This document shows, piece after piece, positions 24,141 through 33,163 of a stretch of DNA of 64,000 nucleotides (its first letter is position 1; the number at the start of each line of letters is the position of its first letter). The notes under the pieces were generated by a model that worked only from the letters and a program-made list of their open reading frames with translations, was not told the DNA's origin and did no database searches. Location of the stretch: NCBI GenBank assembly GCA_032622095.1, contig CP136061.1, forward strand, positions 36,275,797 to 36,339,796, written 5' to 3'. Position numbers and translations under genes: made by a program. This stretch comes from Siphonodentalium dalli (lineage: Eukaryota > Mollusca > Scaphopoda > Gadilida > Siphonodentaliidae).

Positions 24141-24565
24141 TAATACTCTTAGTTGTTCCAATAAAATAGTTATCAAATTCGATCACCAATAGATTTGACT
24201 GTGGAATGTAAGGACCTTTAACTTATTTATCGATCTAAAGGGACACTCATTATGAATGAATGTTAACAATACAAGCGCACGAATGAAGAGCGTTGAACAT
24301 ATACGAAATTACTACACGAATGAATTGAACCTTGAAATTTATATTTTCAAATCTTACCAACAACAGCTACAGACATAATCATAGTATTATACTGTCTTGC
24401 ATGTACACACGCTATGACATCATTAAAGGCGGACAATCCACTCACGGTGTGACAACAGATACGGACATAGGCATGGTGTTATACAGTCTTCTATGTACCC
24501 ACGCTATGACACCATTAACGTACATTGGATGTTAGGTATATGACTCTTGAGTATGTACCGATCAA

Positions 24566-25368
24566 TGAGCAAATGAGCAAAAAACTGAGCAAATGAGCAA
24601 GAAAATGAGCAAATGAGCAATAAAAATGAGCAAATGAGCATAAAAATGAGCAAATGAGCAAGAAAATGAGCAAATGAGCAAGAAAATGAGCAAATGAGCA
24701 ATAAAAATGAGCAAATGAGCAAGAAAATGAGCAAATGAGCAAGAAAATGAGCAAATGAGCATAAAAATGAGCAAATGAGCAAAAAAATGAGCAAATGAGC
24801 AATAAAAATGAGCAAATGAGCAAGAAAATGAGCAAATGAGCAAGAAAATGAGCAAATGAGCAATAAAAATGAGCAAATGAGCAAAAAAATGAGCAAATGA
24901 GCAAGAAAATGAGCAAATGAGCAATAAAAATGAGCAAATGAGCAAATAAATGAGCAAATGAGCAAGAAAATGAGCAAATGAGCAATAAAAATGAGCAAAT
25001 GAGCAAATAAATGAGCAAATGAGCAATAAAAATGAGCAAATGAGCAAACAAATGAGCAAATGAGCAATAAAAATGAGCAAATGAGCAAATAAATGAGCAA
25101 ATGAGCAAAAAAATGAGCAAATGAGCAAATAAATGAGCAAATGAGCAATAAAAATGAGCAAATGAGCAAAAAAATGAGCAAATGAGCAATAAAAATGAGC
25201 AAATGAGCAAATAAATGAGCAAATGAGCAAAAAAATGAGCAAATGAGCAAATAAATGAGCAAATGAGCAAGAAAATGAGCAAATGAGCAAATAAATGAGC
25301 AAATGAGCAAAAAAATGAGCAATAAAATGAGCAAATGAGCAATAAAAATGAGCAAATGAGCAAAAAAA
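24566..25368 (+). repeat. ATGAGCAA minisatellite, left arm
   Basis: About 800 bp of ATGAGCAAATGAGCAA followed by AAAA, GAAA, TAAA or TAAAAA in varying order. On the minus strand all three frames are open and read as LLICSF/FAHFLAH repeats. Three equally open frames argue against translation. The mirror copy is at 31155-31955. Confidence 0.95.
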
Positions 25369-25638
25369 TGGGCATACCTGTATGTAGGCCTACCAGTGGA
25401 TGAATAGTCTGCCGGAGAAGTACTGTGTAGACAGGTCTTGTCAGTAAGAGAGTCAGACGATAAGTGAAGGCTCGGCTATTAAAACATAGTAATGCGATAG
25501 CGAACATCAAACGAGTCTGCGCACGCATATCTGTCAAAGGATACGATGGCAGTCATTGGTCAATTTATCCCCGGTGTCAGCTCAGTACCCAATCGGGACG
25601 AAGCCGAAGGTCAACTCATTTTTTTTTTGCTCATTATA

Positions 25639-25754
25639 GTACGTCACTTGGACATTTTATCAGTTTATCACGTGATCACTAAATGTGGCAATCGGGTATC
25701 CACCGATGCCTGCAATTTATTATTTATAATAATTGGACTCATTGATCTCACGTA
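25639..25754 (+). repeat. 115-bp direct repeat, copy 2 of left arm
   Basis: Near-identical to 24026-24140. The 260 bp between the ATGAGCAA array and this repeat are unique within the arm and contain no recognisable gene. Confidence 0.9.
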
Positions 25755-26659
25755 AATAATACTCTTAGTTGTTCCAATAAAATAGTTATCAAATTCGATC
25801 ACCAATAGATTTGACTGTGGAATATAATGACCTTTAACTTATTCATCGATCTATGTTAGAACATGGTCTTAACAAAAAACTTGACCATAACAAAAATTAC
25901 CTTACATTTATGCATGAATCTAATTAGACCATACGTAAATATTGTCAGCTTATCGTATGATGAGCAAATCCGATGTTTATCAAAAATAGTACAACTTCCA
26001 GTTGGTAATTACTCTTACGAATGAAGAGCGTTGAACATATACGAAATTACTACACGAATGAACTGAAATTTATATTTTCACATCTTACCAACAACAGATA
26101 CAGACATAGTCATAGTGTTATACTATCTTACATGTACCCATGCTATGACATCATTCGAAGGGGCAATACACTCAAGGAGTTAAAGTGACACGAAACAAGG
26201 GACGTGATGTAATATTGGTGTTTGAATCTTAAAGGAACACAAGACACTCTAAAGGGACACTCATTATGAATGAATGTTAACAATACAAGCGCACGAATGA
26301 AGAGCGTTGAACATATACGAAATTACTACACGAATGAATTGAACCTTGAAATTTATATTTCACATCTTACCAACAACAGCTACATGCATTATCATAGGGT
26401 TATACTGTCTTGCATATACACACGCTATGACATCATTAAAGGCGGACAATCCACTCACGGTGTGACAACAGATACAGACATAGGCATAGTGTTATACAGT
26501 CTTCTATGTACCAATGCTATGACATAATTAAAGGGGGATAATACACGCACGGTGTGGAATGTTAAAGTGACACGCGGTAAGGGACGGGATGTAATATTGG
26601 TGAAACCCCCTCCCCACTTATAGATATACAACGAAGACGAGAATAACATGTTGATGAAG

Positions 26660-26665
26660 TTTATT
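26660..26665 (-). terminator. AATAAA polyadenylation signal, left-arm 189-aa gene
   Basis: AATAAA on the minus strand, a few bases after the 189-aa stop codon. Mirror at 29859-29864. Confidence 0.6.
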
Positions 26666-26670
26666 GAAAT

Positions 26671-27240
26671 TTAATCATTGTCTGAATCTTCGACCGTTAG
26701 ATTTACTTCTAAGAGTTTCTTGAATTTTCTCATCGCTTCATCTGCAGCCCATTCATTATTATATCCGTGTTTGGTCAGTTTGACCATTTTCTTCATGATC
26801 ATGGTATGTATGCGTGATGTTTTCAATCGATACTGGTATTCTATTAATCGTCTATAACTTTTGAGAAACAGAGCAAACTCTGTGTCGATGGTATCCTCTT
26901 TTCCCGACATGCTCTCATCTCCCGAAATGCTCTCTTCTTCTTTCACATCATTGGTGACGCGTTTCATCATACTTTTGAATGTGTCCATCTCGTTGACACA
27001 TCGCGCAGCTTTCTTAAGACCGAATACCGTTCTACTACCGACGCCATTACCATCTTCTGAATCTGATAGCGTTCCACGTTCATCTTCATCTGAATCTAGA
27101 ACCGCTTCGTCAGATTCATCGGTATCTTCTCCGAAGAGAGTTGGTTTTGTCTCGGACATAACTCCGTGTTTAATCTGTTTATGTCTTTGTAGATTGTAGT
27201 TCGTCGATAAAATAATGCCACATAAATCACACCCGTGCAT
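26671..27240 (-). CDS. C2H2 zinc-finger acidic protein, 189 aa, left-arm copy
   Basis: Identical in sequence to the right-arm copy at 29284-29853. It opens with a classic C2H2 finger at the extreme N-terminus: C4-x2-C7-x12-H20-x4-H25. Residues 37-62 are Asp/Glu/Ser-rich, as are 97-115. The last 70 residues are basic and probably helical (RRLIEYQYRLK, KKMVKLTKH). This layout suggests a nuclear, nucleic-acid or chromatin-associated protein, but no enzyme motif is visible. A TATAAGAG box lies 28 bases upstream of the ATG and AATAAA follows the stop. It lies downstream of the 108-aa gene on the same strand. I do not recognise the family; small zinc-finger proteins do occur in virus-like transposons, which is only suggestive. 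Intact and identical in both arms. Confidence 0.7.
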   Translation of the reverse strand: MHGCDLCGIILSTNYNLQRHKQIKHGVMSETKPTLFGEDTDESDEAVLDSDEDERGTLSDSEDGNGVGSRTVFGLKKAARCVNEMDTFKSMMKRVTNDVKEEESISGDESMSGKEDTIDTEFALFLKSYRRLIEYQYRLKTSRIHTMIMKKMVKLTKHGYNNEWAADEAMRKFKKLLEVNLTVEDSDND

Positions 27241-27421
27241 TATCGCGAATTATTGGAAGAACCATCACTCTTATAAGTAGCGATAAAAAGAGAGAATAAG
27301 GTGCGGTATACAACCGTCGCTCTAAGAGTACGTTCGTCCCGGGGCTAGGGTATAGATATTTGACCGCCGGTGATTCAATTAATGCCAATTTATCAGTATG
27401 GTACTCTATGTATTCATTCAT
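27227..27421 (-). CDS. Possible 64-aa small protein, left-arm copy
   Basis: Starts at ATG seven bases after the 108-aa stop and overlaps the first 14 bases of the 189-aa gene in another frame. The C-terminal half has a hydrophobic stretch (SLFLSLLIRVMVLPII) that could span a membrane. The promoter-like TATAAGAG of the next gene lies inside it, which weakens the case. It may simply be an open intergenic spacer. Confidence 0.3.
   Translation of the reverse strand: MNEYIEYHTDKLALIESPAVKYLYPSPGTNVLLERRLYTAPYSLFLSLLIRVMVLPIIRDNARV
27268..27275 (-). promoter_or_regulatory. TATAAGAG box before the 189-aa gene, left arm
   Basis: TATAAGAG 28-35 bases before the ATG, so a normal TATA-to-start spacing would place transcription start close to the start codon. 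The same eight bases precede the 108-aa gene. Confidence 0.5.
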
Positions 27422-27428
27422 GATTTGG

Positions 27429-27755
27429 CTAATCGTATGACACTGCTCTTTTCATTTTCTTCTTATTATTATTAGACAAACCTCCATCAGACACTCTCTT
27501 GTTGGTTTGTTTGGACGCTTTACGTGTGTTTGTCAACTTATTTGCTGCAACTTCAGCCTTAGCCATTTCAATCGCTTGAGCGATGGGTGTCACCACGTTA
27601 ATAAGTGGTTTTAGAACGTCTTCTTCACTATCACTAGTTTTAGTTTTGTCAATAAAGTATCGACCCTGATTATCTGGCATTAACTTCCCATCAACCATAT
27701 CTCTGAAATGTTTTCTCCACATTTCAATATCTGCTGGAATATACGGGATCGACAT
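27429..27755 (-). CDS. Unrecognised 108-aa protein, left-arm copy
   Basis: Identical to the right-arm copy at 28769-29095. The N-terminus (MSIPYIPADIEMWRKHFRDM) is followed by a G-x-Y-F-I-D segment near residue 31, an acidic SDSEED patch (41-46), an Ala/Glu-rich helix around 57-75 and a lysine-rich tail (NNNKKKMKRA), a likely nuclear or nucleic-acid-binding sequence. The opening resembles short MxIPYxPA starts I recall from proteins of invertebrate virus-like elements, but I cannot name a family. A TATAAGAG box lies about 61 bases before the ATG. It is the first of two or three genes in a row on this strand, with the 189-aa gene next. Confidence 0.65.
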   Translation of the reverse strand: MSIPYIPADIEMWRKHFRDMVDGKLMPDNQGRYFIDKTKTSDSEEDVLKPLINVVTPIAQAIEMAKAEVAANKLTNTRKASKQTNKRVSDGGLSNNNKKKMKRAVSYD

Positions 27756-27815
27756 GTTTCTTCAAAATGTACAAGTCACTCTTTTTTCTGCATTTTATTT
27801 TAGAAAGTTTATCGC

Positions 27816-27823
27816 CTCTTATA
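27816..27823 (-). promoter_or_regulatory. TATAAGAG box before the 108-aa gene, left arm
   Basis: TTTTATAAGAGGCGATA on the minus strand, 61-68 bases upstream of the ATG, sharing TATAAGAG with the box of the 189-aa gene. Confidence 0.5.
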
Positions 27824-27966
27824 AAAATCGATTATTGGCCATGAATGCCAAATGCACCATGATAGTTATCGATGTCAATAATGCGTTTCGTTGAGATCTT
27901 GATTGAGTATGCACCAATCAATGAGCAAATAAATGAGCAAGCAGGATGTTATGTCGCTTGGTGGCG

Positions 27967-28185
27967 GAGGTAGCATCACCAAATTACCCTCGGGGGACCT
28001 CATTCTGCCATCTAAAAATAGAATCTTTGGGTCTAAAATTGGTTGTACTAAAATATTCCCAAAAACCCAAAACTTCAAAAATTTCAAAAAACTTCAAAAA
28101 TTTCAAAAAATTTCAAAAACTTCAAAAATTTCAAAAACTTCAAAAATTTCAAAAAACTTCAAAAATTTCAAAAACTTCAAAAATA
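27967..28185 (+). repeat. Centre-proximal block of left arm: hairpin half, subterminal repeat, TTCAAAAA array
   Basis: Reads GGTAGCATCACCAAATTACC then ACCTCATTCTGC (half of the 17852 palindrome), then CATCTAAAAATAGAATCTTT plus GGGTCTAAAATTGG (terminal-type repeat), then TTCAAAAATTTCAAAAA units up to 28185. The block reproduces terminal sequence at the inner end of the arm. Confidence 0.85.
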
Positions 28186-28189
28186 AGAC

Positions 28190-28335
28190 CCCGGCGGCGG
28201 AGGCGGCGGCGGCGCCGCCGCCGGTATTTTACTGCGGGGTCCGCCGGCGGCGGACCCCGGCGGCGGCGGCGGAGGCACCGCCGCCGCAGTAAAATACCTG
28301 CGCCGCCGCCGACGCCGCCGCCGCCGCCGCCGGGG
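28190..28335. repeat. CGG/CCG-rich centre of the palindrome
   Basis: About 145 bp of (CGG)n / (CCG)n. The two halves are not exact mirrors here, although GTATTTTACTGCGG (28224) and CCGCAGTAAAATAC (28286) are. Within it GGTCCGCCGGCGGCGGACC (28238-28256) is a small hairpin of its own. The centre lies near 28262. Confidence 0.9.
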
Positions 28336-28338
28336 TCT

Positions 28339-28557
28339 TATTTTTGAAGTTTTTGAAATTTTTGAAGTTTTTTGAAATTTTTGAAGTTTTTGAAATTTTT
28401 GAAGTTTTTGAAATTTTTTGAAATTTTTGAAGTTTTTTGAAATTTTTGAAGTTTTGGGTTTTTGGGAATATTTTAGTACAACCAATTTTAGACCCAAAGA
28501 TTCTATTTTTAGATGGCAGAATGAGGTCCCCCGAGGGTAATTTGGTGATGCTACCTC
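28339..28557 (-). repeat. Centre-proximal block of right arm (mirror)
   Basis: Exact reverse complement of 27967-28185 as far as I can read. Confidence 0.85.
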
Positions 28558-28700
28558 CGCCACCAAGCGACATAACATCCTGCTTGCTCATTTATTTGCT
28601 CATTGATTGGTGCATACTCAATCAAGATCTCAACGAAACGCATTATTGACATCGATAACTATCATGGTGCATTTGGCATTCATGGCCAATAATCGATTTT

Positions 28701-28708
28701 TATAAGAG
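28701..28708 (+). promoter_or_regulatory. TATAAGAG box before the 108-aa gene, right arm
   Basis: Mirror of 27816-27823, 61-68 bases before ATG 28769. Confidence 0.5.
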
Positions 28709-28768
28709 GCGATAAACTTTCTAAAATAAAATGCAGAAAAAAGAGTGACTTGTACATTTTGAAGAAAC

Positions 28769-29095
28769 ATGTCGATCCCGTATATTCCAGCAGATATTGA
28801 AATGTGGAGAAAACATTTCAGAGATATGGTTGATGGGAAGTTAATGCCAGATAATCAGGGTCGATACTTTATTGACAAAACTAAAACTAGTGATAGTGAA
28901 GAAGACGTTCTAAAACCACTTATTAACGTGGTGACACCCATCGCTCAAGCGATTGAAATGGCTAAGGCTGAAGTTGCAGCAAATAAGTTGACAAACACAC
29001 GTAAAGCGTCCAAACAAACCAACAAGAGAGTGTCTGATGGAGGTTTGTCTAATAATAATAAGAAGAAAATGAAAAGAGCAGTGTCATACGATTAG
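28769..29095 (+). CDS. Unrecognised 108-aa protein, right-arm copy
   Basis: Same protein as 27429-27755 with no amino-acid difference, transcribed away from the palindrome centre. The start is the ATG in GAAGAAACATGTCG; the stop TAG lies seven bases before the next ATG. The upstream 110 bases to the end of the repeat block contain the TATAAGAG box and an AT-rich leader. Function unknown. The conserved pair of copies shows that both arms keep the same coding capacity. Confidence 0.65.
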   Translation: MSIPYIPADIEMWRKHFRDMVDGKLMPDNQGRYFIDKTKTSDSEEDVLKPLINVVTPIAQAIEMAKAEVAANKLTNTRKASKQTNKRVSDGGLSNNNKKKMKRAVSYD

Positions 29096-29102
29096 CCAAA
29101 TC

Positions 29103-29297
29103 ATGAATGAATACATAGAGTACCATACTGATAAATTGGCATTAATTGAATCACCGGCGGTCAAATATCTATACCCTAGCCCCGGGACGAACGTACTCTT
29201 AGAGCGACGGTTGTATACCGCACCTTATTCTCTCTTTTTATCGCTACTTATAAGAGTGATGGTTCTTCCAATAATTCGCGATAATGCACGGGTGTGA
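29103..29297 (+). CDS. Possible 64-aa small protein, right-arm copy
   Basis: Mirror of 27227-27421 with identical translation. It has a proper ATG but no recognisable domain, and it overlaps the start of the 189-aa gene by 14 bases. Confidence 0.3.
   Translation: MNEYIEYHTDKLALIESPAVKYLYPSPGTNVLLERRLYTAPYSLFLSLLIRVMVLPIIRDNARV
29249..29256 (+). promoter_or_regulatory. TATAAGAG box before the 189-aa gene, right arm
   Basis: Mirror of 27268-27275, in context GCTACTTATAAGAGTGATGG, 28-35 bases before ATG 29284. Confidence 0.5.
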
Positions 29298-29853
29298 TTT
29301 ATGTGGCATTATTTTATCGACGAACTACAATCTACAAAGACATAAACAGATTAAACACGGAGTTATGTCCGAGACAAAACCAACTCTCTTCGGAGAAGAT
29401 ACCGATGAATCTGACGAAGCGGTTCTAGATTCAGATGAAGATGAACGTGGAACGCTATCAGATTCAGAAGATGGTAATGGCGTCGGTAGTAGAACGGTAT
29501 TCGGTCTTAAGAAAGCTGCGCGATGTGTCAACGAGATGGACACATTCAAAAGTATGATGAAACGCGTCACCAATGATGTGAAAGAAGAAGAGAGCATTTC
29601 GGGAGATGAGAGCATGTCGGGAAAAGAGGATACCATCGACACAGAGTTTGCTCTGTTTCTCAAAAGTTATAGACGATTAATAGAATACCAGTATCGATTG
29701 AAAACATCACGCATACATACCATGATCATGAAGAAAATGGTCAAACTGACCAAACACGGATATAATAATGAATGGGCTGCAGATGAAGCGATGAGAAAAT
29801 TCAAGAAACTCTTAGAAGTAAATCTAACGGTCGAAGATTCAGACAATGATTAA
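29284..29853 (+). CDS. C2H2 zinc-finger acidic protein, 189 aa, right-arm copy
   Basis: Identical to the left-arm copy: N-terminal C2H2 finger (C4, C7, H20, H25), two acidic serine-rich stretches, basic helical C-terminus. The minus strand opposite is also open for 112 codons (29325-29663), which is a shadow. AATAAA follows the stop at 29859. It is the last gene of the arm before the duplicated non-coding blocks begin. Confidence 0.7.
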   Translation: MHGCDLCGIILSTNYNLQRHKQIKHGVMSETKPTLFGEDTDESDEAVLDSDEDERGTLSDSEDGNGVGSRTVFGLKKAARCVNEMDTFKSMMKRVTNDVKEEESISGDESMSGKEDTIDTEFALFLKSYRRLIEYQYRLKTSRIHTMIMKKMVKLTKHGYNNEWAADEAMRKFKKLLEVNLTVEDSDND

Positions 29854-29858
29854 ATTTC

Positions 29859-29864
29859 AATAAA
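29859..29864 (+). terminator. AATAAA polyadenylation signal, right-arm 189-aa gene
   Basis: Lies six bases after the stop codon, in TTTCAATAAACTTCATC. Confidence 0.6.
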
Positions 29865-30769
29865 CTTCATCAACATGTTATTCTCGTCTTCGTTATATAT
29901 CTATAAGTGGGGAGGGGGTTTCACCAATATTACATCACGTCCCTTACCGCGTGTCACTTTAACATTCCACACCGTGCGTGTATTATCCCCCTTTAATTAT
30001 GTCATAGCATTGGTACATAGAAGACTGTATAACACTATGCCTATGTCTGTATCTGTTGTCACACCGTGAGTGGATTGTCCGCCTTTAATGATGTCATAGC
30101 GTGTGTATATGCAAGACAGTATAACCCTATGATAATGCATGTAGCTGTTGTTGGTAAGATGTGAAATATAAATTTCAAGGTTCAATTCATTCGTGTAGTA
30201 ATTTCGTATATGTTCAACGCTCTTCATTCGTGCGCTTGTATTGTTAACATTCATTCATAATGAGTGTCCCTTTAGAGTGTCTTGTGTTCCTTTAAGATTC
30301 AAACACCAATATTACATCACGTCCCTTGTTTCGTGTCACTTTAACTCCTTGAGTGTATTGCCCCTTCGAATGATGTCATAGCATGGGTACATGTAAGATA
30401 GTATAACACTATGACTATGTCTGTATCTGTTGTTGGTAAGATGTGAAAATATAAATTTCAGTTCATTCGTGTAGTAATTTCGTATATGTTCAACGCTCTT
30501 CATTCGTAAGAGTAATTACCAACTGGAAGTTGTACTATTTTTGATAAACATCGGATTTGCTCATCAGACGATAAGCTGACAATATTTACGTATGGTCTAA
30601 TTAGATTCATGCATAAATGTAAGGTAATTTTTGTTATGGTCAAGTTTTTTGTTAAGACCATGTTCTAACATAGATCGATGAATAAGTTAAAGGTCATTAT
30701 ATTCCACAGTCAAATCTATTGGTGATCGAATTTGATAACTATTTTATTGGAACAACTAAGAGTATTATT

Positions 30770-30885
30770 TACGTGAGATCAATGAGTCCAATTATTATAA
30801 ATAATAAATTGCAGGCATCGGTGGATACCCGATTGCCACATTTAGTGATCACGTGATAAACTGATAAAATGTCCAAGTGACGTAC
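30770..30885 (-). repeat. 115-bp direct repeat, right arm copy near the genes
   Basis: Mirror of 25639-25754; the second right-arm copy is at about 32376-32490. Confidence 0.85.
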
Positions 30886-31154
30886 TATAATGAGCAAAAA
30901 AAATATGAGTTGACCTTCGGCTTCGTCCCGATTGGGTACTGAGCTGACACCGGGGATAAATTGACCAATGACTGCCATCGTATCCTTTGACAGATATGCG
31001 TGCGCAGACTCGTTTGATGTTCGCTATCGCATTACTATGTTTTAATAGCCGAGCCTTCACTTATCGTCTGACTCTCTTACTGACAAGACCTGTCTACACA
31101 GTACTTCTCCGGCAGACTATTCATCCACTGGTAGGCCTACATACAGGTATGCCC

Positions 31155-31955
31155 ATTTTTTTGCTCATTTGCTCATTTTTATTGCTCATTTGCTCATTTT
31201 ATTGCTCATTTTTTTGCTCATTTGCTCATTTATTTGCTCATTTGCTCATTTTCTTGCTCATTTGCTCATTTATTTGCTCATTTGCTCATTTTTTTGCTCA
31301 TTTGCTCATTTATTTGCTCATTTGCTCATTTTTATTGCTCATTTGCTCATTTTTTTGCTCATTTGCTCATTTTTATTGCTCATTTGCTCATTTATTTGCT
31401 CATTTGCTCATTTTTTTGCTCATTTGCTCATTTATTTGCTCATTTGCTCATTTTTATTGCTCATTTGCTCATTTTTTTGCTCATTTGCTCACTTTTATTG
31501 CTCATTTGCTCATTTATTTGCTCATTTGCTCATTTTTATTGCTCATTTGCTCATTTTCTTGCTCATTTGCTCATTTATTTGCTCATTTGCTCATTTTTAT
31601 TGCTCATTTGCTCATTTTCTTGCTCATTTGCTCATTTTTTTGCTCATTTGCTCATTTTTATTGCTCATTTGCTCATTTTCTTGCTCATTTTCTTGCTCAT
31701 TTGCTCATTTTTATTGCTCATTTGCTCATTTTTTTGCTCATTTGCTCATTTTTATGCTCATTTGCTCATTTTCTTGCTCATTTGCTCATTTTCTTGCTCA
31801 TTTGCTCATTTTTATTGCTCATTTGCTCATTTTCTTGCTCATTTGCTCATTTTCTTGCTCATTTGCTCATTTTTATGCTCATTTGCTCATTTTTATTGCT
31901 CATTTGCTCATTTTCTTGCTCATTTGCTCAGTTTTTTGCTCATTTGCTCATTGAT
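31155..31955 (-). repeat. ATGAGCAA minisatellite, right arm
   Basis: Mirror of 24566-25368. Unit order differs in places from the left arm, for example GCTCATTTTCTTGCTCATTT at about 31669-31700. The frame-wide LLICSF-type open frames are repeat artefacts. Confidence 0.95.
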
Positions 31956-32579
31956 CGGTACATACTCAAGAGTCATATACCTAACATCCAATGTACGTTA
32001 ATGGTGTCATAGCGTGGGTACATAGAAGACTGTATAACACCATGCCTATGTCCGTATCTGTTGTCACACCGTGAGTGGATTGTCCGCCTTTAATGATGTC
32101 ATAGCGTGTGTACATGCAAGACAGTATAATACTATGATTATGTCTGTAGCTGTTGTTGGTAAGATTTGAAAATATAAATTTCAAGGTTCAATTCATTCGT
32201 GTAGTAATTTCGTATATGTTCAACGCTCTTCATTCGTGCACTTGTATTGTTAACATTCATTCATAATGAGTGTCCCTTTAGATCGATAAATAAGTTAAAG
32301 GTCCTTGCATTCCACAGTCAAATCTATTGGTGATCGAATTTGATAACTATTTTATTGGAACAACTAAGAGTATTATTCACGTGAGATCAATGAGTCCAAT
32401 TATTATAAATAATATATTGCAGGCATCGGTGGATACCCGATTGCCACATTTAGTGATCACGTGATAAACTGATAAAATGTCCAAGTGACGTACTATATGT
32501 ATGCATTCTGATCCGCTGTCGTTATTCATTCCATAACGTAATGCCTCAGGCCAGTCGAAAATTGGTTGCTCGTCATCTT

Positions 32580-32816
32580 CATTATATTGAAATTTTGGAA
32601 GTTTTTGAAATTTTGGAAGTTTTTGAAATTTTGGAAATTTTGGAAGTTTTGGAAATTTTGGAAGTTTTGGAAATTTTGGAAGTTTTGGAAATTCTGGAAA
32701 TTTTGGAAGTTTTTGAAATTTTTGAAATATTTGAAAGTTTTTGAAATTTTTGAAATATTTGAAAGTTTTTGAAATTTTGGAAGTTTTTGAAATTTTGGAA
32801 GTTTTGGGTTTTGAAA
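32580..32816 (-). repeat. TTCCAAAA minisatellite, right arm
   Basis: Mirror of 23570-23932 but about 108 bp shorter, the largest difference between the arms. Confidence 0.95.
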
Positions 32817-33010
32817 AAATATTTTGGGTTTTGATATTTTGGGAATATTTTAGTACAACCAATTTTACCCTCAAACAATTTTACCCTCAAACAATTTTTA
32901 GACCCAAAGATTCTATTTTTAGATGTGAAGGTAACGAGACACCCACAACCAATTTTAGACCCCAAAGATTCTATTTTTAGATGTGAGAGTAACGAGGCAT
33001 CTATTCTTCT

Positions 33011-33016
33011 CGTGTA
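33011..33016 (+). repeat. Target-site duplication CGTGTA, right copy
   Basis: Follows the terminal TTCT of the palindrome and continues into TGTAATTTCACATG, the sequence that follows CGTGTA in the unoccupied copy. Confidence 0.9.
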
Positions 33017-33163
33017 TGTAATTTCACATGAACCCTCTTCAAAGGCCTTTAATGGTGCCACAGTCTCTTTAAAAATATAACAATAAAAATAATCCTAACG
33101 GATGTTCGTCTCTGGAAATGTCCACTATATTTCATTTCTACAACGACGCGGCATTCCCAACAT
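33017..33163 (+). repeat. Host-side inverted repeat, arm interrupted by the palindrome
   Basis: Reverse complement of 34383-34521 with a few indels (AACCCTCTTCAAAGGCCTTT, GGATGTTCGTCTCTGG). With 23367-23397 on the other side of the palindrome it forms one terminus of an older inverted-repeat element whose other terminus is 34383-34553. Confidence 0.85.

Larger units (their letters stand above)
23398..33010. mobile_element. Palindromic Polinton/Maverick-like element, 9.6 kb, non-autonomous
   Basis: Two inverted arms (23398-28262, 28263-33010) match base for base apart from a few substitutions and length changes in minisatellites: about 108 bp in the TTCCAAAA array, 8 bp net in the ATGAGCAA array. 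Ends are AGAAGAATAGATGCC and its exact complement, so the element begins 5'-AG and ends CT-3', with a 6-bp duplication outside. That is the Polinton/Maverick signature; such elements are usually 15-20 kb and encode protein-primed DNA polymerase B, retroviral-type integrase, ATPase, protease and capsid proteins. None of those is here. Each arm carries 108-aa, doubtful 64-aa and 189-aa frames. Arm order inward: terminus, subterminal repeat, TTCCAAAA array, direct repeats, ATGAGCAA array, direct repeats, genes, subterminal repeat again, CGG-rich centre. I infer a self-palindromic deletion derivative mobilised in trans; the family call rests on termini and duplication only. Confidence 0.8.

Noticed and set aside
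24504-25537. Long minus-strand open frames (up to 340 codons) reading LLICSF/FAHFLAH repeats, and their mirror at 30987-32012
   Set aside because: All three frames are open at once because the ATGAGCAA unit contains no stop on that strand; the translations are periodic and differ between arms by whole repeat units.
28177-28347. Arg-rich or Ala/Pro-rich proteins across the CGG-rich centre
   Set aside because: Trinucleotide-repeat translations that read through the palindrome centre.
23398-33010. Assembly or foldback-read artefact as the explanation for the large palindrome
   Set aside because: The left and right flanks differ, both match an independent empty site, a 6-bp duplication is present, and arms differ by whole minisatellite units. 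Not excluded absolutely, but disfavoured.
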